Part shown: piece by piece, positions 1-4,765 of the stretch
Layout of the letters: each line of letters starts with the position of its first letter
How positions within the stretch are numbered: position 1 is the first letter of the stretch
Assembly (NCBI GenBank): GCA_020341875.1
Contig: CP070839.1
Location: 2,208,122-2,214,304 of the forward strand
Origin: Candidatus Zixiibacteriota bacterium
GTDB lineage: Bacteria > Zixibacteria > MSB-5A5 > SM1-73
DNA length: 6,183 nt
Direction: 5' to 3'
Translations under genes and position numbers: made by a program
Notes under the pieces: model-generated
Seen by the model: the letters and a program-made list of their open reading frames with translations, nothing else
The model's database searches: none
What the model was told of the DNA's origin: nothing

Positions 1-350
1 CGATGCACCACTCCTCACCTCCCACCGGACTCGTGACATCCACCGTGGGAGCCTCACAATCCTTTATGGTGAAATTGCCGTCGCTCGAATCCGCCGTGCT
101 GTCGGTCGCATCGAAGGCTACAACTTTGACCAAGCACTGAATCGAGGGAGTACTCGGTATGATCCAGGAATAGGTGCCGTCATTTTCCTCAGTATCGGAT
201 ATGGGGATCCAGCCTGTTCCTCCATCGGTGGAGTAATATAGCGCTATATTTGTGACCAGAGTGTCATCTGAGGCAGACCACGTGATTGCATGGCTGCTGT
301 CGATGCACCAGCTCTCCCCTCCCACCGGGCTGGTAACAGAGACAGTGGGG
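1..350. repeat. Two DNA copies of the Ig-like repeat boundary, 300 bp apart
   Basis: Bases 1-50 and 301-350 are near-identical direct copies, with matching blocks such as CGATGCACCA and CTCCCACCGG and the last bases close to GTGGG. The offset is exactly 300 bp, or 100 codons, and both copies encode the TSPVGGE-x-WCI segment of the divergent gene. This marks a tandem domain duplication recent or constrained enough to remain visible in DNA. More copies probably lie beyond the left edge. Confidence 0.75.
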
Positions 351-454
351 GGTGCCTTCTGCCAGGCTCCCCTCGAGGTCTCCTGAGGAGTCGTACCTGA
401 ATAGACTGTAGCAGGGGCAAGAAGAAGCAAAACAAACGCAATCACCCTCATCAT
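1..454 (-). CDS. Secreted protein with tandem Ig-like repeats, N-terminal part (partial)
   Basis: The frame is open from an ATG at 454 leftwards to the window edge, giving 151 codons with no stop, so only the N-terminus is present. Residues 3-19 form a signal peptide: Arg3, a hydrophobic core with four consecutive Leu, and likely cleavage after Ser19. From residue 35 there is a domain of about 100 residues with the pattern PVGGESW, AITWSASDD, LYYSTDGG and YSWIIP. A second copy starts at 135 (APTVDVTSPVGGEEW). Trp49/Trp149 and Cys50/Cys150 lie exactly 100 residues apart, so the repeats are in register. The pattern is that of beta-sandwich (Ig-like, Kre9/KNH-like) repeats on exported proteins; an exported or surface location is inferred, and the specific function is unknown. 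GGAGAGG sits 7 nt before the ATG at 454; the next codon is also ATG (451) and is an alternative start. It is transcribed away from the pilus operon, so any link to the pilus is only suggested by proximity. Confidence 0.8.
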   Translation of the reverse strand, partial: MMRVIAFVLLLLAPATVYSGTTPQETSRGAWQKAPPTVSVTSPVGGESWCIDSSHAITWSASDDTLVTNIALYYSTDGGTGWIPISDTEENDGTYSWIIPSTPSIQCLVKVVAFDATDSTADSSDGNFTIKDCEAPTVDVTSPVGGEEWCI

Positions 455-537
455 ATTGGTTCCTCTCCGTAGTCCGTTACGGCTTTCCCCTCGCCTTACC
501 ATACCTGCGCTGTGGTCTGCGGCAGGGGTCACTGGCG

Positions 538-566
538 AATATAAGCGGTGGGCCGAATCATGTCAA
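538..566 (-). promoter_or_regulatory. Sigma-70-type promoter for the Ig-like protein gene
   Basis: On the - strand a perfect TTGACA -35 box (561-566) is followed after exactly 17 nt by TATATT (538-543), five of six matches to the -10 consensus. Transcription would begin near 531, leaving an untranslated leader of about 77 nt before the ATG at 454. This gives the divergent gene its own vegetative promoter, separate from the pilus operon. Confidence 0.6.
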
Positions 567-1061
567 GAAATGTTCTGGAAGGCTCCGGTCCGACATCTAT
601 AGCGCTATCCTCATTTCGCCCCGTCGCTCACGGGATGTCCAGCCCTATCACCTTTCTGCTGGGGTAGGAGGAAGAGCGAAGCATGACTTTGCTCTGTCTG
701 GCTACCGCGCTGAGGTATCCCTCACCGGTCAGGACAGGTACTGATGTCCCCTGTCTCCCAGAAAAGGCCCCGACACCAAGACGGGCAGTCCTGGCCTCCT
801 CTGCACAGTCGGGGGACCCTGGGCCAAAAAGGAACGCATGAATAGGGTCAACTTCCGGCCAGGATAATGCGTAGATAATCTTATGGCAGAAGGGTTCTGC
901 TATGCGACGAATTTGCACAAAACATGTAAATTCTTTCACGCATAGTCTGCACGCTTCTGACCCACCGGGATTCGACGGCACAAGGCGTGATTTGTACGAG
1001 GGAGGATGTCTTGCGAAAGTCCAAGTAAATCAAACGACAAGGGAGAGAAGTCTCGAAACCG
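567..1061. other. Long intergenic stretch without a supported gene
   Basis: No convincing gene is visible in these ~500 bases. On the - strand a frame is open from a GTG at 981 to a stop at 628 (117 codons), but it has no recognisable domain and no clear ribosome site, and the GTG is its only plausible early start. A + strand frame from 902 runs across the sigma-54 promoter and looks random. Small dyads are present: ATAGCGCTAT at 599-608, CCCGT/ACGGG at about 619-633, and GCAGAA-GGG-TTCTGC at 886-900. The last lies some 220 bp upstream of the predicted pilus start site, where a sigma-54 activator could bind. A decayed gene or an unrecognised small RNA cannot be excluded. Confidence 0.5.
886..900. 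promoter_or_regulatory. Inverted repeat, possible activator site
   Basis: GCAGAA and TTCTGC form a perfect 6-bp inverted repeat around GGG. It lies about 217-231 bp upstream of the predicted sigma-54 start site. Bacterial enhancer-binding proteins often use dyad sites at such distances, but only one copy is evident and no specific protein can be named. Confidence 0.25.
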
Positions 1062-1081
1062 ACCCTGCGTCTGCGCAGGGT
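1062..1081. promoter_or_regulatory. Perfect 8-bp inverted repeat beside the pilus promoter
   Basis: ACCCTGCG (1062-1069) and CGCAGGGT (1074-1081) are exact reverse complements around a TCTG loop. The element ends 10 bp before the -24 box of the sigma-54 promoter. It could be an operator, or a hairpin stopping read-through transcription from the left. The T-poor sequence that follows (GCTCTGTTT) makes a classical intrinsic terminator unlikely. Confidence 0.4.
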
Positions 1082-1090
1082 GCTCTGTTT

Positions 1091-1106
1091 GGGCACGTTG
1101 TTTGCA
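1091..1106 (+). promoter_or_regulatory. Sigma-54 (RpoN) -24/-12 promoter for the pilus operon
   Basis: The sequence GGGCACGTTGTTTGCA matches the RpoN consensus TGGCACG-N4-TTGCA at every defined base except the first. The invariant GG (1092-1093) and GC (1104-1105) are separated by exactly 10 bp. Transcription should begin near 1117, some 260 nt before the pilin start codon. Sigma-54 promoters need an AAA+ enhancer-binding protein, so the operon is inferred to be switched on by a signal-responsive regulator encoded elsewhere. Confidence 0.72.
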
Positions 1107-1185
1107 CTTTTACCGCGTCGAAAATTAACCAGGTGGCTATTTTGCTAAAGTTTATGTTGCAAGGAGAAGTTCAAAATCGTATATT

Positions 1186-1273
1186 CTTGGCCGTGGACTC
1201 GGAGGCACGGCATTGGCCGGGCGCGTCGTGCCCCTTCAGGCTTTCCGCCGGGGCGAACTCCAGCCTGGCCAAG
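1186..1273 (+). ncRNA. Candidate structured 5' leader element (three-helix fold)
   Basis: Within the predicted leader three nested complementary pairs can form a three-way junction. The closing helix is CTTGGCC (1186-1192) with GGCCAAG (1267-1273). It encloses GGCACG (1204-1209) with CGTGCC (1227-1232), and CAGGC (1237-1241) with GCCTG (1263-1267). Base G1267 can serve only one of two helices. I do not recognise a known riboswitch: the GEMM cyclic-di-GMP core was looked for and is absent. Folding in GC-rich DNA can arise by chance, so this is a candidate cis-regulatory RNA, not a proven one. Confidence 0.3.
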
Positions 1274-1311
1274 GTGATCGTGAGGAAATAGACAAAGAAG
1301 AAAGAGAACGT

Positions 1312-1356
1312 TTGTGCATGGGAAGCGCACAACGACAGTTCGGATAAAATATATCC
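1312..1356 (+). promoter_or_regulatory. Two short hairpins just upstream of the pilin ribosome site
   Basis: TTGTGC (1312-1317) pairs with GCACAA (1327-1332), and GGATA (1342-1346) pairs with TATCC (1352-1356) over a 5-nt loop. The second hairpin ends 6 nt before the AAGGAGGG ribosome site (1363-1370). Such hairpins could stabilise the pilin message or affect ribosome access. Neither is followed by a U-run, so they are not terminators. Confidence 0.35.
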
Positions 1357-1377
1357 AGAGGAAAGGAGGGATGAGAC

Positions 1378-1542
1378 ATGCTGAAGAAGCTTAAGGCATT
1401 CTTCAAGGACGAAAGCGGACAGGACATCATCGAATATGCGCTCCTGGCGTTTTTCATTTCCATCGTTGCCATTGCAATCATCAAACTGATCGGTCCTATC
1501 CTGGTGACCATTTACACGGCCGTCAGGGACGCGCTGACCTAA
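1378..1542 (+). CDS. flp: Flp-type major pilin (type IVc prepilin)
   Basis: This 54-residue prepilin is the structural subunit of the Flp/Tad pilus. It has a short, basic leader (residues 1-14, four Lys before the first acidic residue) ending in Gly14. The processing motif G|QDIIEYA follows, where the mature protein would carry Glu at +5 and Tyr at +6, the hallmark of Flp pilins. Residues 21-45 form one hydrophobic helix that anchors the subunit in the inner membrane and later packs in the fibre core. The tail is short (TIYTAVRDALT), and total length is typical of the family (50-70). A strong AAGGAGGG (1363-1370) lies 7 nt before the ATG. An ATG at 1371 is too close to that site and out of frame. 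It is the first gene after the sigma-54 promoter and structured leader, fitting a highly expressed subunit. The prepilin peptidase follows immediately. Confidence 0.93.
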   Translation: MLKKLKAFFKDESGQDIIEYALLAFFISIVAIAIIKLIGPILVTIYTAVRDALT

Positions 1543-1635
1543 GCGTGATGAATAAACTGACGAATGGATTCGATCGGGAGGGAGTGTGTTGCATGTCAAC
1601 CCGCACTTCTGCCCGTGTTCATAAAGGACAAGAAA

Positions 1636-2172
1636 GTGAAACCTTTTTTTACTGCAAATGGCCATATCCTCGTTCTGGTAGTGGCGCTCGTCTGTTTGGC
1701 CATGTATTCGGATCTGCGCTGGCGCAAAATACCGAACTGTCTTACCCTTCCAGCTATTGCCCTGGGGTTCGTGCTGAACTTCGTGGGCAATGGCTGGAAT
1801 GGGTTACTTTTTGCGTTAATAGGCTTCCTGGTGGGAATGGGCCTCTTGATGCTGCCATATATTCTGGGCGGCATGGGAGGAGGAGACGTAAAACTAATGG
1901 GAGCTTTGGGAGCTCTGTTGGGCGGCCACGCAATCTTAAACGTATTTCTTTACACCAGCTTAATCGGCGGGATGATCGCCATTGCGGTGGCCGTCGCCAA
2001 CAGGAGTTTGATCGAGATGCTCAAGAGAATTGTGCTCTTCTTAAAATGTGTTTTTCTGTTTCAGGCACCCGCAACCGGAGCCGCGGTCTTCAAGAAAAGC
2101 CCTACCATGCCGTACGGCGTGGCCATGGGTGCGGGGACTTTGCTCTATCTGGTTGCGGGTAAGATCCTTTAG
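1636..2172 (+). CDS. tadV: Prepilin peptidase, A24 family (TadV/CpaA)
   Basis: This inner-membrane aspartic protease removes the leader of Flp and TadE prepilins. With the GTG start chosen here (178 residues), the first catalytic Asp is Asp26 in YSDLRWRKIPN. The second is Asp84 in GGMGGGDVKLMGALG, the GxGD signature. Hydrophobic segments at about 10-24, 36-52, 57-77, 88-112 and near the C-terminus fit a polytopic enzyme. It lacks the N-terminal methylase domain of PilD, as is normal for TadV. The start is uncertain. The frame is open from an ATG at 1564, which lacks a ribosome site and would add 24 untypical residues. GTG 1636 has AAAGGA 7 nt upstream and puts the first transmembrane segment at the N-terminus. 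A better ribosome site (GGGAGGGAG) precedes an ATG at 1593, but in another frame. The stop overlaps the AGGAGG ahead of tadE. Confidence 0.9.
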   Translation: MKPFFTANGHILVLVVALVCLAMYSDLRWRKIPNCLTLPAIALGFVLNFVGNGWNGLLFALIGFLVGMGLLMLPYILGGMGGGDVKLMGALGALLGGHAILNVFLYTSLIGGMIAIAVAVANRSLIEMLKRIVLFLKCVFLFQAPATGAAVFKKSPTMPYGVAMGAGTLLYLVAGKIL

Positions 2173-2192
2173 GAGGTTATTCAAACTCGAAA

Positions 2193-2576
2193 ATGAGAAA
2201 GCTCTTTTCAAAAGATAAAGATGGTCAATCGATAATCGAATTCGCCGTACTCCTGCCGATAATGCTAATGGTGCTGTTCGGCATAACCGAGTTTGGCAGA
2301 GCCATTATGGTCAAGAACGTGCTCCACACCGCCGCCCGGGAGGGGGCCAGACTGGCCGTGGTCAGCGACAGTACCTCGGCCCACGGGAGGGTCCTTGAGG
2401 TGCTGAATGCCGCAAATGTTACCCCGACAGAGGTCAGCATTCTATACATGGTACCCGCCAGGAAAGTTGAGGTAACAATCAAGACTGATTTCGATGTGCT
2501 GAGCGGCGGGATTCTTGATCCATTCATGGGAACATTCGAGTTGAAAGGTAAGACGGTAATGAGGTTGGAGGGATGA
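2193..2576 (+). CDS. tadE: TadE-family pseudopilin
   Basis: TadE is a minor, pilin-like inner-membrane protein needed for Flp pilus assembly. This copy (127 residues) has a basic leader ending at Gly11, then QSIIEFA, where Gln12 would become residue 1 and Glu16 the +5 Glu. This is the same G|QxIIE[YF]A motif as in the pilin at 1378, so the neighbouring peptidase probably processes both. Residues 16-32 are a single membrane helix. They are followed by the family signature FGRAIMVKNVLHTAAREGARLAVV (about 34-57) and a soluble C-terminal domain of about 70 residues, short but normal for TadE. AGGAGG (2171-2176), overlapping the tadV stop, is the only ribosome site and lies 16 nt before the ATG, an unusually wide spacing with no better in-frame start between. 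The stop overlaps a following ATG (ATGA). Confidence 0.88.
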   Translation: MRKLFSKDKDGQSIIEFAVLLPIMLMVLFGITEFGRAIMVKNVLHTAAREGARLAVVSDSTSAHGRVLEVLNAANVTPTEVSILYMVPARKVEVTIKTDFDVLSGGILDPFMGTFELKGKTVMRLEG

Positions 2577-2683
2577 ACCTGGTGAGGGACAATCTTGCCG
2601 GAACGTCCCCGGTCTCGGGCCGTTTGCTGAAGTACCGACCGGAGGCTGAGTTCAGCCGACTTGTCTCGGACCTAAGGAGGTGA
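2573..2683 (+). CDS. Possible small protein coupled to tadE (36 residues)
   Basis: An ATG overlaps the tadE stop as ATGA and opens a 36-codon frame that ends 7 nt before the next gene's start. Its stop lies directly after the AAGGAGG (2674-2680) that serves cpaB. GAGGT and GGAGG lie just upstream of the ATG. The predicted peptide is polar with many Arg, Glu and Asp, no membrane segment, and an SRLVSDLRR C-terminus. I recognise no family. It exactly fills the gap between tadE and cpaB, which suits a coupled small gene. Open frames of this length also occur by chance, and the stretch could simply be a spacer that keeps ribosomes moving into cpaB. Confidence 0.3.
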   Translation: MNLVRDNLAGTSPVSGRLLKYRPEAEFSRLVSDLRR

Positions 2684-2690
2684 CTGATCG

Positions 2691-3542
2691 ATGAGAAAAG
2701 TAGCGATTTTCATAGTTATCATTCTGGCCATCGCTTTCGCGGCCGTCGCCAGCGGGCTGACTTACATCTATCTTAAAACCGAGTCGGCGGAGAGGGGCTT
2801 GGAGGTGGAACCCGTGGTGGTGGCGTCCAAGGATCTGACCTTCGGGGAGATTCTGGAGAAGGCCGACATGAAGGTGGCCATGTTTCCCCTGGGCAGCGTT
2901 TCCAAGGGCTCCTATGCCGTGCAGGACAGTCTTGTGGGTGAGGTCACCAAGGTATTCCTTATGGAGAATGAACCGATCTTGGATTCCAAGCTCTCCTCCA
3001 AAGGTGGTGGCCTTTCGCTCCTAATCGAGCCGACCTGGAGAGCCTCGTCCATCGAGGTGGACAAGGTCTCAGGAGTCTCGGGTTTCGTTCTTCCCGGAGA
3101 CAGAGTAGACGTCATACTTACATTAGACCGGCGGGGAACCGTAGGAGATGCCGTAGCCAAGACCATCCTGCAGAACATCGAGGTCCTGGCGGCAGGGGAG
3201 AAGACCCAGCAGAAAGGCGACAAGGTCATTACCGTTCAGGCAGTTACTCTTCTGGTCGAGCCGGAAGGTGCTCAGGACCTGGCTCTGGCCAGAAGTAAGG
3301 GGAAACTCCATTTGGCCCTAAGAAATCCCACGGACGATGAAATCGCAGTTGTTGACCCGGTTAGCGAGAGCCAAATCCTGAGAGGGAAACCAAAAAAGGA
3401 ACCCAAGCCAAAAGTCGTTTACAGAACCCAAATAAAAGAGGTGGTGAAGGCACCAAAGACCGACTCCGTGACCGTGATCAAGGGGACCGAGAAGAAAAAA
3501 GAGGTCCCGGCCATGCCCGAGAAGGAAGAGGAAAAGGAGTAA
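2691..3542 (+). CDS. cpaB: Flp pilus assembly protein CpaB/RcpC
   Basis: CpaB/RcpC is a membrane-anchored periplasmic protein that works with the Tad secretin, probably supporting its assembly and gating. The 283-residue protein starts with an N-terminal membrane anchor (4-28). Next comes a SAF domain (about 40-104, with VVVASKDLTFGEILEKADM and a LVGEVTKVFLMENEPIL segment). An RcpC domain follows (about 105-215) with the typical VSGFVLPGDRVDVILT motif and a ...LVEPEGAQDLALARSKGKLHLALRNP end. The last 50 residues are a low-complexity Lys/Glu/Pro tail (KPKKEPKPK ... EKEEEKE), likely disordered. AAGGAGG lies 10 nt before the ATG. Length and domain order are normal for the family. The secretin gene follows after 53 nt. 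The charged tail is the only odd feature and may contact peptidoglycan or the acidic C-terminus of the secretin; that is speculation. Confidence 0.9.
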   Translation: MRKVAIFIVIILAIAFAAVASGLTYIYLKTESAERGLEVEPVVVASKDLTFGEILEKADMKVAMFPLGSVSKGSYAVQDSLVGEVTKVFLMENEPILDSKLSSKGGGLSLLIEPTWRASSIEVDKVSGVSGFVLPGDRVDVILTLDRRGTVGDAVAKTILQNIEVLAAGEKTQQKGDKVITVQAVTLLVEPEGAQDLALARSKGKLHLALRNPTDDEIAVVDPVSESQILRGKPKKEPKPKVVYRTQIKEVVKAPKTDSVTVIKGTEKKKEVPAMPEKEEEKE

Positions 3543-3595
3543 ACCCTGCGGAACTGGAGACTCGCTTAAGAGTGACCCATTGAAAGGAGACAAAA

Positions 3596-4753
3596 TTGGA
3601 AAAGGGAGCTAAAATTGGAATCGGGGGATTTTTAGTTTTAGCCATATTGCTCTTTGCATTTGGCCCTTTTATCTCTTCCTCGCAAGCTGACAATCAGCTT
3701 CTGAGGGTTATGAAGGGGAAATCCATCGTCCTGCCCTATCCGGAGAAGGTCCAGACCGTGTCTTTGGCTAACGAGGACATTGCCGACGTGGTCACCGTAA
3801 CGCCGACTGAGCTGGTTGTAATCGGCAAGGAGGTGGGCATCACCACGCTGATCGTGTGGGGAGAATCCAAGAGCTACACCGCGTATGACGTGAAGGTGGA
3901 ACGGGACATCTCCGGAGAGCAGGTGGTTTTAGAGGTGCAGGTGGCGGAGGTCAACAGAAGAGCCTTAAGTGAGTACGGTCTTGATTTCTTGATGGTGGAC
4001 CAGGATCCCAGCCACATTAAGAGGGGTGATAAGATACTGGGCACCTATGCAGGTCAGGTAACCAGCCCCGACCCGGAGAGCCGGAGAATGTTTGCCCAGG
4101 ATGGAATTACCGGGGTTATCAGGTGGCTCGGAGACAAGAGAGAATTCTCCGTCATCCTCAAGGCGTTGCAGGAAAAGGGTGACCTGACGCTTCTGGCCAA
4201 TCCCAGGCTACTCTGTTTGAGCGGTGAGGAAGCCAGCTTTCTAGTGGGTGGAGAGGTTCCGGTTCCCATTGCCCAGGCGGTGACGGCAGGCGGAGCCCCC
4301 TCTGTCAGCATTGAGTGGAAAGAATATGGGGTCAGATTGGATTTCCTGCCCACCGTGGTCGATACCGACTTGATCAACCTGCAGATCTCCCCGGAGGTCT
4401 CGAGCTTAGACTGGGCCAATGCGGTCTCCTTCGCCGGGTGGGACGTGCCGGCCCTCCGCTCGCGCAAGGCTGATGCAACCGTAGAGCTTAACTCCGAGCA
4501 GTCGGTGGTCCTGGGGGGGCTGCTGGCCACCGAGGAGGTAAAGACGGTCAAGAGGGTTCCCGTTCTGGGGCGTATCCCCTTGCTCAACTTCTTCTTCTCC
4601 AGAAAAGAGACCACAAAGTCCGAAACCGAGCTTATAATCGTTGTCTCACCCAGGATAATCACCTCCATAGCTCAGGAGATAATCCCTCCCCTTCCCGGAA
4701 CAGAGGTGGACACACTGGAAGAAGCAGTGCCGGAGACCGAGGAGGAGGGATAG
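3596..4753 (+). CDS. cpaC: Tad pilus outer-membrane secretin CpaC/RcpA, BON-less form
   Basis: This protein forms the multimeric outer-membrane channel for the pilus. The chosen start is TTG with AAAGGAGA about 6 nt upstream; no in-frame ATG exists until residue 39, inside the mature domain. Residues 7-31 are a signal peptide ending SSSQA. Residues 35-102 match the secretin pilus N-terminal domain (KGKSIVLPYPEKVQTVSLAN, then ADVVTVTPTELVVIGKEVGITTLIVW). The secretin homology begins almost at once (VVLEVQVAEVNRRALSEYGLDF, 110-131). It ends with the signature at 303-355, containing LGGLLA, VPVLGRIPLLNFFF and TELIIVVSPRII. Many CpaC proteins are 450 residues or more and carry a BON domain between the two parts. 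Here the link is only about 8 residues and the total is 385, so the BON domain is absent. The C-terminus is acidic (ETEEEG). No lipobox is present. Confidence 0.9.
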   Translation: MEKGAKIGIGGFLVLAILLFAFGPFISSSQADNQLLRVMKGKSIVLPYPEKVQTVSLANEDIADVVTVTPTELVVIGKEVGITTLIVWGESKSYTAYDVKVERDISGEQVVLEVQVAEVNRRALSEYGLDFLMVDQDPSHIKRGDKILGTYAGQVTSPDPESRRMFAQDGITGVIRWLGDKREFSVILKALQEKGDLTLLANPRLLCLSGEEASFLVGGEVPVPIAQAVTAGGAPSVSIEWKEYGVRLDFLPTVVDTDLINLQISPEVSSLDWANAVSFAGWDVPALRSRKADATVELNSEQSVVLGGLLATEEVKTVKRVPVLGRIPLLNFFFSRKETTKSETELIIVVSPRIITSIAQEIIPPLPGTEVDTLEEAVPETEEEG

Positions 4754-4765
4754 GAGGATTCCGTC

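Noticed and set aside
628..981. 117-codon - strand frame starting at GTG
   Set aside because: No recognised domain, no clear ribosome site and rare-start dependence; it may be a chance frame or a decayed gene. Homology search would decide.
960..1090. Possible tmRNA or cyclic-di-GMP riboswitch, prompted by GGGATTCGACGG and GCGAAAG
   Set aside because: The tmRNA acceptor end and tag are absent, and the conserved riboswitch cores I know are not present.
1006..1128. 40-codon Cys-rich + strand frame (PCVCAGCSVWARC)
   Set aside because: The ATG directly abuts GGGAGG with no spacing, and the frame runs through the sigma-54 promoter, so it is probably not translated.
902..1291. 129-codon + strand frame
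   Set aside because: It crosses the 1062-1081 dyad, the sigma-54 promoter and the leader helices, and its product has no domain-like pattern.
1545..2162. Long + strand frame overlapping the prepilin peptidase
   Set aside because: The overlapping frame encodes the clear A24 peptidase with both catalytic Asp motifs; this one has no membrane or domain pattern. It matters only for the start-site question.
4054..4668. 204-codon - strand frame opposite the secretin gene
   Set aside because: It is antisense to an unmistakable secretin core and Ser/Thr-rich in the manner of complementary-strand shadows.
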